35,124 nucleotides of DNA from Planctomycetota bacterium (GTDB lineage: Bacteria > Planctomycetota > Phycisphaerae > Phycisphaerales > UBA1924). The position numbers were made by a program, and so were the translations under genes. The stretch covers positions 1 through 35,124 of the forward strand of contig JACTNA010000013.1 of NCBI GenBank assembly GCA_014584315.1, read 5' to 3'. The notes under the pieces are model-generated. The model saw nothing but the letters and a program-made list of their open reading frames with translations, made no database searches and was not told where the DNA came from. Shown in pieces: positions 16,274-26,290 of this stretch. Within the stretch, counting starts at the first letter, position 1. Each line of letters starts with the position of its first letter.

Positions 16274-18523
16274 ATGGGTATCTCGGGAGCAGGCCTCGGG
16301 CGCGGGATCTTCGGAGCGGCGGCCGTGGGTGTGGCGGCGGCGCTGCTCGCACCGCCGCACGCCGCGTGGGGACAGATCGACGATCGACGCAAGACGGTTG
16401 ATGAGATCGTGCCGGTCGCGGGTCCGCTGCTCGTCGGCCCGCTACGGCCGGAGAGTGGACGGATCGCGGAGTTCGACGCGCACAATGTGACGCTGCTGTC
16501 GTGGATGCCGCTGAACCTGTTCCCGGACACGCAGGTGTCGGCGAACGACTGCTGGGGGTACGTGTCGTCGAGCAGGCGGGAGTACGTGCTGATCGGGCTG
16601 CGTCGCGGGACGGGTGTTCTGGAGGTGACGAACCCGACGCAGCCGGCGCTGATCGGGTATGTGCCGGGGGCGACGAGCCTGTGGCGGGACATCAAGGTGA
16701 TCGGGGACTACGCCTACGCGGTGAGCGAGGGGGGGCTGGGGATCCAGGTGATCGACCTGCGGGGGGTTGACGGCGGGTCGGTGGTGCACGTCAAGAACAA
16801 GACGCAGAACGGGCACTCGTCGACGCACAACATCGCCGCGAACACGGACTCGGGGTACCTGTATCTCTGCGGCGCGAACATCGCGAACGGCGGGCTGGTG
16901 GCGGTGAGCACCACGGACCCGACGGACCCGAAGATCGTGGGGAGTTGGAACACGCGGTACGTGCACGATGCGCAGGTCGTGACCTATACGGACGGACCGT
17001 ACGCGGGCAAGGAGATCGCGTTCTGCTGCACGGGCGGCGCGGGGCTTGACGTGGTGGACGTGACGAACAAGGCGAACATGACGCGGATCGGGGGCGTGAA
17101 GTACCCGGGGACGCGGTACTGCCACCAGGGGTGGCTCACGGAGGACCGCAAGTACTTCCTCATTAATGACGAGATGGACGAGCCGAACCCGGCTCCGACG
17201 ACGCGGACGCACGTGATCGATGTGCAGAACCCCGGTTCGCCGGTGTACAAGGGGTGGTTCACGAGCGGGGCGACGAGCACGGACCACAACCTGTACATCC
17301 ACGAAGGGAAGGCGTACGAGGCGAACTACCTGTCGGGGCTGCGGGTGTTCGACGTGAGCGACGCGCAGAACGCGGTGCAGATCGCGTGGTTCGACACGCA
17401 CCCGGAGAGCGACGCGGCCGGGTACCACGGGGCGTGGAGTTGCTACCCGTACCTGCCGAGCGGGACGATCGCCATCAGCGACATCGAGCGGGGGCTGTTC
17501 CTGGTGCGGGTGGGAACGGACTCGCTCGGGTTCGAGTACCCGGACGGACTGCCCTCGGTGGCGCGGCCGGGCGTGGACCTGCCCGTGCGCGTCGGCGTGG
17601 TGGAGCAGGGCGTGACGCTGGACCCCTCGACGGTACGGCTGCACGTGCGGCTGGACGGCGTGGTGTCGGAGTTCGTGATGGCGGAGGAATCCGGCGGAGA
17701 GTTCGGGGCGTCGATCCCGGGGATGGACTGCTACGAGGAGGCGGACTTCTGGTTCTCGGCGGTGGACACGGACGGGCTGCTGTATACGGACGTGCTGAAC
17801 GCGTCGCTGGGCGGCGGGCACCCGTTGATCGCGGCGACGGGCGAGATCACGGTGATGGAGGACGACTTCTCGGCGGACCTGGGCTGGACGACGGCGAACC
17901 AGAGCGTGCAGTCGGGCGCGTGGGCGCGGACAGCGCCGATCGCAGGGAACGAGTACGAGCCGAATGGCGATGAGGACGGCTCGGGGATGGCGTGGGTGAC
18001 GGGCTCGACGCCGGGCGAGTTGCTGGTGGGCGGGCCGACGGAGTTACTCTCGCCCGTCTTCGACCTGAGCGAAGCGGGCGCGGCGGAGGTGTCGTACGCG
18101 GCGTGGCACCAGACGTCGCTGGGGAGCAGCCCGCTGCGCGTGCACGCGAGCCACGACGGGACGACGTGGGTGGAGGTCGCGACGCACCTGAACACGCCGG
18201 GCTGGGAGCGGAAGACGGTGCGCCTCGACAAGCACATCCCGCTGTCGTCGCAGGTCCGGGTCCGGTTCTCGGCCAAGTCGTGGAACAACTTCTCGAGCGT
18301 TGAGGCCGGGGTGGACGCGTTCTCGCTGGTGGCGGTCGAGTGCGACGACTGCGTGGCCGACTACAACGGCGACGGCACGGTGAACACGCAGGACTTCCTG
18401 GCGTTCATGAACGACTTCACCGGCTCGACGAACGTGGGGAACCCGGACCTCAACGGGGACACGAAGGTGGACACGCTGGACTTCCTGGCGTTCCTCAACG
18501 CGTTCGTGGCGGGCTGCCCGTAG
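16274..18523 (+). CDS. Secreted LVIVD / choice-of-anchor-B protein with dockerin-like tail
   Basis: The start at 16274 has GGAGAG seven bases ahead and gives a clean signal peptide (MGISGAGLGRGIFGAAAVGVAAALLAPPHAAWGQ). The 749-residue exported protein has a beta-propeller of LVIVD-type blades over about 60-410 ('GVLEVTNPTQPALIGYVPG', 'GIQVIDLRGVDGGS', 'LRVFDVSDAQNAVQIAWFDTHP'), as in choice-of-anchor B proteins. A linker domain follows, then a jelly-roll/MAM-like module (about 535-685, 'DDFSADLGWTTAN' to 'VEAGVDAFSLVAVECD'). The last 60 residues (690-749) hold two EF-hand loops (DYNGDGTVNTQDF and DLNGDTKVDTLDF) between Cys residues. This tail is a planctomycete cell-surface or secretion signature rather than a cellulosome dockerin. 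The substrate is unknown. Confidence 0.85.
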   Translation: MGISGAGLGRGIFGAAAVGVAAALLAPPHAAWGQIDDRRKTVDEIVPVAGPLLVGPLRPESGRIAEFDAHNVTLLSWMPLNLFPDTQVSANDCWGYVSSSRREYVLIGLRRGTGVLEVTNPTQPALIGYVPGATSLWRDIKVIGDYAYAVSEGGLGIQVIDLRGVDGGSVVHVKNKTQNGHSSTHNIAANTDSGYLYLCGANIANGGLVAVSTTDPTDPKIVGSWNTRYVHDAQVVTYTDGPYAGKEIAFCCTGGAGLDVVDVTNKANMTRIGGVKYPGTRYCHQGWLTEDRKYFLINDEMDEPNPAPTTRTHVIDVQNPGSPVYKGWFTSGATSTDHNLYIHEGKAYEANYLSGLRVFDVSDAQNAVQIAWFDTHPESDAAGYHGAWSCYPYLPSGTIAISDIERGLFLVRVGTDSLGFEYPDGLPSVARPGVDLPVRVGVVEQGVTLDPSTVRLHVRLDGVVSEFVMAEESGGEFGASIPGMDCYEEADFWFSAVDTDGLLYTDVLNASLGGGHPLIAATGEITVMEDDFSADLGWTTANQSVQSGAWARTAPIAGNEYEPNGDEDGSGMAWVTGSTPGELLVGGPTELLSPVFDLSEAGAAEVSYAAWHQTSLGSSPLRVHASHDGTTWVEVATHLNTPGWERKTVRLDKHIPLSSQVRVRFSAKSWNNFSSVEAGVDAFSLVAVECDDCVADYNGDGTVNTQDFLAFMNDFTGSTNVGNPDLNGDTKVDTLDFLAFLNAFVAGCP

Positions 18524-18571
18524 GCGAGGCTCGCGGGACGTCGGGTGTCGGACCTTGTATGCTCGCGGGCG

Positions 18572-19339
18572 ATGCCTGCGATCGGCGCCATCGGCCTGCT
18601 GATGCTCTTCATCGTTGTTGCTGCGCTGTACTCGTCGGTCGGGCACGCGGGGGGGTCGGGGTATCTGGCGGCGATGGCGTTGATGGGCGTCGCACCGGAG
18701 GTGATGAAGCCGGCGTCGCTGAGCCTGAACGTGCTTGTCGCGACGATCGCAACGGCGCAGTTCGCGCGGGCGGGGCACTTCTCGTGGCGGCTGTTCTGGC
18801 CCTTCGCGCTGGCGGCCGCACCGATGGCGTTCGTGGGCGGGGCGATCATGCTGCCTGGGGCGTACTACCGGCCGCTGATCGGGGCGATCCTGTTGTACTC
18901 GGCGTGGCGGCTGGTGTTCGCGAGGGGCGGTGCGAGCGAGCGGAACGCGGAGGACGTGGCCCGTGAGCCGCGCGTGGCGATTGCGCTCGCGGTGGGCGCG
19001 GGGCTGGGGTTGCTGTCGGGGCTGTCGGGCACCGGGGGGGGCATCTTCCTCAGCCCGATCCTGCTGCTGTGCGGGTGGGCGACGGCGAAGCGAACGGCGG
19101 CGGTGTCGGCGGCGTTCATCCTGCTGAACTCGATCTCCGGGCTTGCGGGCGTGCTGCACTCGACGCGCGCGGTTCCCGAGGAACTGGTCCGCTGGGGGTG
19201 GTTGTGGGCGATCGGCGCGGTGGCGGGCGGGCTGGTCGGATCGTACTTCGGGGCGTGGCGGCTGGCGCCGCTCGTGCTCCGGCGACTGCTCGCGGTCGTG
19301 CTGGTGGTGGCGGGTCTGAAACTGGTGGTCCCGGTGTGA
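18572..19339 (+). CDS. TauE/SafE (DUF81) family permease
   Basis: A 255-residue polytopic protein with about eight membrane helices. It shows the family's two half-motifs: 'YSSVGHAGGSGYLAAMALMGVAPEVMKPASLSLNV' near the N-terminus and 'GLLSGLSGTGGGIFLSPILLLCGWATAKRTAAVSAAFILLNS' in the second half. TauE/SafE proteins move sulfite, sulfoacetate and other sulfur or organic anions. Its position next to molybdenum-cofactor genes invites a link with sulfur supply or anion traffic, but nothing in the sequence gives the substrate. The start at 18572 follows an in-frame GTG nine codons upstream that is less likely. It ends on the base before moaE's stop codon on the other strand. Confidence 0.82.
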   Translation: MPAIGAIGLLMLFIVVAALYSSVGHAGGSGYLAAMALMGVAPEVMKPASLSLNVLVATIATAQFARAGHFSWRLFWPFALAAAPMAFVGGAIMLPGAYYRPLIGAILLYSAWRLVFARGGASERNAEDVAREPRVAIALAVGAGLGLLSGLSGTGGGIFLSPILLLCGWATAKRTAAVSAAFILLNSISGLAGVLHSTRAVPEELVRWGWLWAIGAVAGGLVGSYFGAWRLAPLVLRRLLAVVLVVAGLKLVVPV

Positions 19340-19729
19340 TCAGGGCGCAGGCTCGGCCCGCTTCCAGATGGGGACGTCCTGCTTGAGGCGGTCGATGAAC
19401 CGGTCCACGGCTTCGATGGCTTCGCGTCTGTGCGGCGAGACGATGACGAGGCGGAAGGAGCACCCCCCCACCGGCACGAAGCCCCGGCTGTGCTCGACAC
19501 TGACGCGGAGCAGGCCGAGATGTTGCGCCAGGTCGGTTGCGAGAGCGTGCATCTGGCGCTGGGCCATCGGCTCGTACGTCTCGTAGTGGAGGCCGGCGAT
19601 CGGGTGCCCGTTCTCTGTCGGCCTGACGACGCCCTCGAAGACGATGACCGCCCCGCCGCCGACACTCGGCGCGTTCGGGTGGTGGGTGCCGAGCGGGCCG
19701 TCGCAGATTCGGACATCGACGGCCATCAT
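19340..19729 (-). CDS. moaE: Molybdopterin synthase large subunit MoaE
   Basis: A 129-residue protein that, with MoaD, inserts two sulfurs into cyclic pyranopterin monophosphate to make molybdopterin. Conserved parts are 'VIVFEGVVRPTENG' (active-site Arg), 'LHYETYEPMAQRQM', 'VSVEHSRGFVPVGG', 'VIVSPHRREAIEAVDRFIDRLK' and the catalytic-lysine end 'DVPIWKRAEP'. The start at 19729 is an ATGATG whose first four bases (ATGA) overlap the moaD stop, so moaD and moaE are coupled. It is convergent with, and immediately abuts, the TauE-like gene, leaving no room for a separate terminator. Confidence 0.93.
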   Translation of the reverse strand: MMAVDVRICDGPLGTHHPNAPSVGGGAVIVFEGVVRPTENGHPIAGLHYETYEPMAQRQMHALATDLAQHLGLLRVSVEHSRGFVPVGGCSFRLVIVSPHRREAIEAVDRFIDRLKQDVPIWKRAEPAP

Positions 19730-19971
19730 CCCCCCGAGACCAGGCCGATGAGGGCGATCTCGTCGCCCTGGCGAACGATCTCGTCCGGGCGGGCGAACTC
19801 GCCGTTGCGTGCGAAGCGCAGGCCTGGCAGCATGGGCGCGATCGCGGGGCAGGCGTCGCGCAGGAGCGGTGCGAGCGACGCGACGGTCGGGTTCGGACCG
19901 GCGCGGACGGTGACCTTGGACAATCCCGCGGCGGCGGCGGCCGGGCCGAAGAGCAAGACGGCGACGTCCAT
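19726..19971 (-). CDS. moaD: Molybdopterin synthase small subunit MoaD
   Basis: The ATG at 19971 gives an 81-residue ubiquitin-fold protein starting MDVAVLLFGPAAAAAGL; a longer frame upstream has no family match. The protein ends in the essential Gly-Gly ('EIALIGLVSGG'), the residues that become thiocarboxylated to carry sulfur to MoaE. Other typical features are 'FARNGEFARPDEIVRQGDEIALI'. No MoeB activating enzyme is encoded in the window. The first gene of the leftward moaD-moaE pair, its start lies only a few bases from the TATA-like element at 19983-19988. Confidence 0.9.
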   Translation of the reverse strand: MDVAVLLFGPAAAAAGLSKVTVRAGPNPTVASLAPLLRDACPAIAPMLPGLRFARNGEFARPDEIVRQGDEIALIGLVSGG

Positions 19972-19982
19972 CGCACGGAGTG

Positions 19983-20029
19983 TATAAGGTGAACGGTCCG
20001 GGGACGATCGCGGCCTGGCACCGTTCACC
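19983..20029. promoter_or_regulatory. Divergent moaD / moeA-operon promoter with 10-bp inverted repeat
   Basis: A perfect 10-bp inverted repeat, GGTGAACGGT (19988-19997) and ACCGTTCACC (20020-20029), has its half-sites 32 bases apart, about three helical turns. The left arm abuts TGTATAAG, a -10-like element readable on both strands (TATAAG rightward, TATACA leftward). The layout fits a dimeric regulator controlling both arms, or a leader stem-loop just ahead of the rightward ribosome site. It does not look like the ModE consensus I know. Confidence 0.5.
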
Positions 20030-20047
20030 CTTGCAGGAGAACCCGGC

Positions 20048-20416
20048 ATGAGCCTCCCCTCGGCGTATCGAAGGATCGGCAAGGAGCAACCGAGACTGCT
20101 CGAGGCCTACGAGCGGTTCGGCGAAGCGTGCGCCAAGGCGGGTCCGCTGGACGCGAAGACGATCGCGCTGGTGAAACTGGCGATCTCGCTCGGTGCGGGG
20201 CTGGAAGGGGCCGCGCACTCGCACTGCCGCAAGGCGATCGCGGCGGGATGGACCGCGGAGGAACTGATGCACGTCGCGCATCTGTGCGCGCCGACGATCG
20301 GGTTTCCCCCGATGATGCGCAACCGTGGCTGGGTGGAGGACGTGGTGGAGAAGGACGCGAAGGACGGCAAGAGGGGCAAGGGCAAGGGCGGGGGGAAGCG
20401 GAAGAAGGGCCGATGA
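20048..20416 (+). CDS. Carboxymuconolactone decarboxylase-like (CMD/AhpD fold) protein
   Basis: AGGAGA ahead of the ATG supports this start. The 122-residue helical protein carries the CMD core 'DAKTIALVKLAISLGAGLEGAAHSHCRKAIAAGWTAEELMHVAHLCAPTIGFP'. The redox CxxC pair of AhpD is missing; only the conserved His in HSHC remains, with a Cys beside it. It is therefore probably not a peroxidase reductant of the AhpD kind. The last 20 residues (KDGKRGKGKGGGKRKKGR) are a very basic Gly/Lys tail of unknown use. It overlaps moeA by four bases and so belongs to the moco operon. Its role there is unknown. Confidence 0.78.
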   Translation: MSLPSAYRRIGKEQPRLLEAYERFGEACAKAGPLDAKTIALVKLAISLGAGLEGAAHSHCRKAIAAGWTAEELMHVAHLCAPTIGFPPMMRNRGWVEDVVEKDAKDGKRGKGKGGGKRKKGR

Positions 20417-21636
20417 GCGCGGGCGATGCGCTGCCATCGCCGGGTGACGCGCTACGGTCGCTGCTCGAGCGATTGTCGCCGGTGGCGACCGAGCGCGTGG
20501 GATTGCGTGAGGCGGCGGGGCGCGTGCTTGCGCAGGACGCGGTGACGGATCGACCCAGCCCCGCGCTGTCGGTGAGCGCGATGGACGGGTACGCGGTCGA
20601 TCTCGGGCGGCTTGGCGCGGGTCGCACCGACGTGGATGGAGAGGCGTCGATCGGGCGGCCTCCGGCGACGCTGCGCGAGGGGAGGGCGGCACGGATCGTG
20701 ACCGGCGCGCCCGTGCCGCACGGGGCCACAGCGGTGCTGCGGCGGGAGGACGTGGTCGAGTGGGAAGGGTGGATCGAGGTCGGGACGGACCTGATCGCCC
20801 GGCTGAAGGATGGCGAGAACATCCGCCGGCAGGGGGAGAACGGGCCGGCGGGGACGGTGTTCGCGCGGGGCGGGTGCGAGATCACGCCTCCGGTCGCGGG
20901 CGCGCTGGCGTCGTTCGGCGTGGTGTCGCCGGTGGTTCGGCGGCGGGTGCGCATCGCGCTCGTGGCGACGGGCGACGAAATCCTTCCGCCGGAGCAGTCC
21001 GTCGAGGCGTGGCAGTTGCGGGACTCGAACTCGACTGCGCTCGAGGCGTTCGTGGCCGGTGCGGCGTGGATCTCGCTGGTATCGGTGGAGCGGTGTGCGG
21101 ACGAGCCGACGCCGCTACGGGCCGCGCTGGGCAGCGCGCTGGACGGGGCGGACGCGTTGTTCGTGTCGGGGGGGGTCTCGATGGGGCACCGGGACTTCGT
21201 GCCGGGCGTGCTTGCATCGCTCGGGGTGGAGCGCGTGTTTCATCGGGTGTCGCAGCGGCCGGGCAAGCCGCTGTGGGCGGGGGTCGGGCCGCGCGGGCAG
21301 GCTGTGCTTGCGCTGCCCGGGAATCCGGTGTCGGTGATGGTGACGGCGCGGCGGTTCGGCGCGCCGGCCCTCGGTCGGCTCGCGGGGCTGGACCGGTTCG
21401 GCGGGGCTGACGGTTCGGTCGCGCTCGACGGTGCGAATGAGCGCGCGATCCCGTTGTGGCTGCACCGGCTGGTCCGGCTGGGCGCGCCGGGGCGTGCCGA
21501 GCGTGTGGCGACGCGCGGATCGGGCGACGTGATCGGGGCTGCGATGAGCGATGGGTTCGTCGAGATGCCGCCCGGCGCGACCGGGGCGGGTCCGTGGGCG
21601 TACTACGCTTGGAGGCTGGGGGGAGGCTCGCCGTGA
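20413..21636 (+). CDS. moeA: Molybdopterin molybdenumtransferase MoeA
   Basis: A 407-residue enzyme that inserts molybdate into adenylylated molybdopterin. Family landmarks in order: 'SVSAMDGYAVD', 'IVTGAPVPHGATAVLRRED', 'ENIRRQGEN', 'LVATGDEIL', 'DSNSTALEAFV', 'VSGGVSMGHRDFV', 'RVSQRPGKPLWAG' and 'VLALPGNPVSVMV'. The C-terminal domain IV follows. The start at 20413 overlaps the stop of the CMD gene (ATGA), and its own TGA is overlapped by the moaC GTG. This gives a tightly coupled rightward operon. Confidence 0.94.
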   Translation: MSAGDALPSPGDALRSLLERLSPVATERVGLREAAGRVLAQDAVTDRPSPALSVSAMDGYAVDLGRLGAGRTDVDGEASIGRPPATLREGRAARIVTGAPVPHGATAVLRREDVVEWEGWIEVGTDLIARLKDGENIRRQGENGPAGTVFARGGCEITPPVAGALASFGVVSPVVRRRVRIALVATGDEILPPEQSVEAWQLRDSNSTALEAFVAGAAWISLVSVERCADEPTPLRAALGSALDGADALFVSGGVSMGHRDFVPGVLASLGVERVFHRVSQRPGKPLWAGVGPRGQAVLALPGNPVSVMVTARRFGAPALGRLAGLDRFGGADGSVALDGANERAIPLWLHRLVRLGAPGRAERVATRGSGDVIGAAMSDGFVEMPPGATGAGPWAYYAWRLGGGSP

Positions 21637-22130
21637 CGGACACCGATCGCCCCGAGAGGATGACGCACGTGGGTGCGGACGGCAGGCCGCGGATGGTGGA
21701 CGTCGGCGAGAAGGCTGTGACGGCGCGCGGCGCACGGGCGGAGGCGTTCGTGCGCATGTCGGCCGCGTTGCTGGAGTTGGTGCGTGGAGACGCGCTCGGC
21801 AAGGGGAGCGTGCGCGACGTGGCGCGGCTGGCGGGGATCATGGCGGCGAAGCGCACGGCGGACCTGATCCCGCTGTGCCATCCGGTGGCGCTGGACCATG
21901 CGGACGTAACGATCGAGGTCGAGCAGGGCGGGGTTCGCATCACCACGGAAGTTCGCACGCACGGACGGACGGGCGTGGAGATGGAGGCGCTGTCGGCGGC
22001 GGCGGCGGCCGCGCTGACCGTGATCGACATGGGCAAGGCGGTCGATCGCGGGATGGTCGTCGAGGGGCTGCGCGTCCTGGAGAAATGGGGCGGTCGGAGC
22101 GGGCATTACCGGGCGGAGGACGCGCCATGA
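21633..22130 (+). CDS. moaC: Cyclic pyranopterin monophosphate synthase MoaC
   Basis: The GTG at 21633 is chosen: GGAGG (21622-21626) precedes it by six bases and the GTGA overlaps the moeA stop. The 165-residue enzyme turns the MoaA product (3',8-cyclo-GTP) into cyclic pyranopterin monophosphate. Visible family motifs are 'PRMVDVGEKAVTARGARAEA', 'KGSVRDVARLAGIMAAKRTADLIPLCHPVALDHADV', 'VRTHGRTGVEMEALSAAAAAALTVIDMGKAVDRGMVV', with the catalytic Lys and His in place. MoaA, its partner enzyme, is in the opposite operon at 23295. Confidence 0.95.
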   Translation: MTDTDRPERMTHVGADGRPRMVDVGEKAVTARGARAEAFVRMSAALLELVRGDALGKGSVRDVARLAGIMAAKRTADLIPLCHPVALDHADVTIEVEQGGVRITTEVRTHGRTGVEMEALSAAAAAALTVIDMGKAVDRGMVVEGLRVLEKWGGRSGHYRAEDAP

Positions 22131-22672
22131 GCGAGATCCGGGCGGCGGTGCTGACCGTGAGCGACCGGTGCTCGCGCGGCGAGACGGAGGACACATCGGG
22201 GCCTGCGCTGGCGGCGATGCTGCGCGATCGGCTGGGGGCGGAGATGGTGGAGGCTGCGTGCGTGCCGGACGAGGTGCAGCGGATCGAGCGCGCGCTGCGC
22301 GGCTGGACGCAGCCTGAACGGCGGATCGATCTGGTGGTGACGACGGGCGGGACTGGGCTTGCGCCGCGCGATGTGACGCCGGAGGCCGCGATGCGCGTGA
22401 TCGAGCGGCCGCACGCGGGGCTGATGGAGTTGGCGCGGGCGCGTTGCCTGGGCATCACGCCGCGGGCGTACCTGTCGCGCGGCGTGGCGGGCGTGGCGGG
22501 GCGGACGCTGATCGTGACGCTGCCCGGCTCGGTGCGGGGGGCGACGGAGCAGTTGGGGGCGTTGCTGGACGTGCTGCCGCACGCGGTGGAAACGCTTCGC
22601 GGCGAGGTGCAGGACGACGGCCGCCCCGACGCGAAAGCGACGACGGGGCGCGTCGTGGCGCATGGAGACTGA
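22127..22672 (+). CDS. Molybdopterin adenylyltransferase MogA/MoaB-type
   Basis: A 181-residue MPT-binding protein of the MogA/MoaB family. It reads 'RAAVLTVSDRCSRGETEDTSGPAL', 'VVTTGGTGLAPRDVTPEA' (the GGTG nucleotide/MPT loop) and 'YLSRGVAGVAGRTLIVTLPGSVRGATEQLGALLDVLPHAV'. In the pathway it adenylylates molybdopterin before MoeA inserts the metal. MogA and MoaB cannot be told apart by eye; only one member is present, so it is presumed to be the working adenylyltransferase. ATGA overlap with moaC; its last bases overlap mobA. Confidence 0.92.
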   Translation: MSEIRAAVLTVSDRCSRGETEDTSGPALAAMLRDRLGAEMVEAACVPDEVQRIERALRGWTQPERRIDLVVTTGGTGLAPRDVTPEAAMRVIERPHAGLMELARARCLGITPRAYLSRGVAGVAGRTLIVTLPGSVRGATEQLGALLDVLPHAVETLRGEVQDDGRPDAKATTGRVVAHGD

Positions 22673-23255
22673 GGTGAACGAACGGGTGCGCCCTGTCGTG
22701 CTGGTCGGCGGGCGGAGCCGGCGGTTCGGACGGGACAAGTTGCGCGAGCCGTTCGGGGGGGGGCTGCTGGTCGATCGGCCGATCGCCGCGCTTCGGGGTG
22801 TGTTCGGGGCGTGCGTCGCGCTGGTGGGCGACTGCGATGCTGCGGTTGCGGCGCGCGGAGACTCGCACCACGCCGATCGATTCCCCGGGCGCGGGCCGAT
22901 CGGGGGCGTGCTGACTGCGCTGGATGAGTTCGGGTGCGCGGTGTTCGTGCTGTCGGGGGACCTGCCGTGCGTGACGGAGGCGGGCGTGAGATCGGTGCTC
23001 GGGGCTGCGCTGGCGGATCCGGGCGCGGCGGCGGTGGTCGCGGCGACGCCGAGGGTGGAGCCGTGCTTCGGCGTGTACCGGCCGGCGAGCGCCGGGGCAC
23101 TGCGTCGGGCGATGGAGCAGGGTCGGCTTGAACTGTGGCGTGTGATCGAGGGCGAGGGGTGGGCGACCGTGCCGCTCGCGGCCTCTGAAGCCGTGAACGT
23201 GAACTCGGTGGAGGAGGCCGAACGTGCGGGGATGGGGCGCCGGGAAGCAACGTGA
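22662..23255 (+). CDS. mobA: Molybdenum cofactor guanylyltransferase MobA
   Basis: A 197-residue nucleotidyltransferase that adds GMP to Mo-molybdopterin, giving the MGD form required by NapA-type enzymes. The GTP-binding motif is 'VVLVGGRSRRFGRDKLREPFGG' near the N-terminus. 'FPGRGPIGGVLTALDEFG' and the metal-binding 'FVLSGDLPCVTEAG' follow, and the end has 'AVNVNSVEEAERAG'. The ATG at 22662 overlaps mogA by 11 bases; a GTG at 22674 is a possible alternative. It closes the rightward moco operon, and its presence fits the nap genes nearby. Confidence 0.9.
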   Translation: METEVNERVRPVVLVGGRSRRFGRDKLREPFGGGLLVDRPIAALRGVFGACVALVGDCDAAVAARGDSHHADRFPGRGPIGGVLTALDEFGCAVFVLSGDLPCVTEAGVRSVLGAALADPGAAAVVAATPRVEPCFGVYRPASAGALRRAMEQGRLELWRVIEGEGWATVPLAASEAVNVNSVEEAERAGMGRREAT

Positions 23256-23274
23256 GCAGGCGGGACGCCTGCTC
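23254..23274. terminator. Hairpin between convergent mobA and moaA
   Basis: A perfect 9-bp stem with a three-base loop (GAGCAGGCG / CGCCTGCTC) starts within the mobA stop codon, about 20 bases from the moaA stop. It is symmetric and so could end transcription from both sides. Neither side has a T-run. The sequence also resembles short GC-rich palindromes repeated in some planctomycete genomes (recollection, not tested). Confidence 0.5.
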
Positions 23275-23294
23275 CACCGGGGGGGACTGACCTG

Positions 23295-25843
<2,549 letters not shown>

Positions 25844-26290
25844 TCAGTTCTCCCCCGGGATGGAGTCGGCGAGTTCACACAACGCGTTGTAATACTCATC
25901 GCGGTCGATGCCGAGGAGGGTAGCGCCGAAGAGTTCGGCCTCGGCGGGGCCTCCGATCTCGCCGTAGTTGATCGTGGGGATGTGGTAGGCGATGAGGAGT
26001 GGCCAGACCTCGGGCGTCGGCTGGAACCACGGGTGCAGGCAGAGACGGAATCCGTCCGCCGGATGCTCGCCGAGCGGCTGCGGGTAGGCGAACTCGCCGG
26101 GTTCGAGCGGGTCGGCGTCGAAGGCGATCTCGACGGGGTAGCGGACGGTCTCGCGGTCGTTGAGGATTCGGAGGATGGCGTCGGCGTCGATGAGCAGGCC
26201 GTGGCGGAGGCGCGCACTAGTGGCCTTGTCCACGAGGTGCTCGTGGAGCGCGACGCGGGCCTCTTCGGGCGAAGGCACGTGCGGTTTCAT
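25844..26290 (-). CDS. Unknown 148-residue protein in the NrfD operon
   Basis: The start at 26290 overlaps the NrfD gene stop (ATGA), so translation is coupled to it. The protein is soluble, acidic, without a signal peptide, haem motif or Cys cluster. Its N-terminal half is helical (SPEEARVALHEHLVDKATSARLRHGL). The second half is rich in aromatic and Pro residues ('LCLHPWFQPTPEVWPLLIAYHIPTINYGEIGG') and ends in a helix ('GIDRDEYYNALCELADSI'). I do not recognise the family. Context suggests a cytoplasmic maturation or chaperone factor for the membrane redox module, or a partner of the phenol-lyase. Confidence 0.75.
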   Translation of the reverse strand: MKPHVPSPEEARVALHEHLVDKATSARLRHGLLIDADAILRILNDRETVRYPVEIAFDADPLEPGEFAYPQPLGEHPADGFRLCLHPWFQPTPEVWPLLIAYHIPTINYGEIGGPAEAELFGATLLGIDRDEYYNALCELADSIPGEN

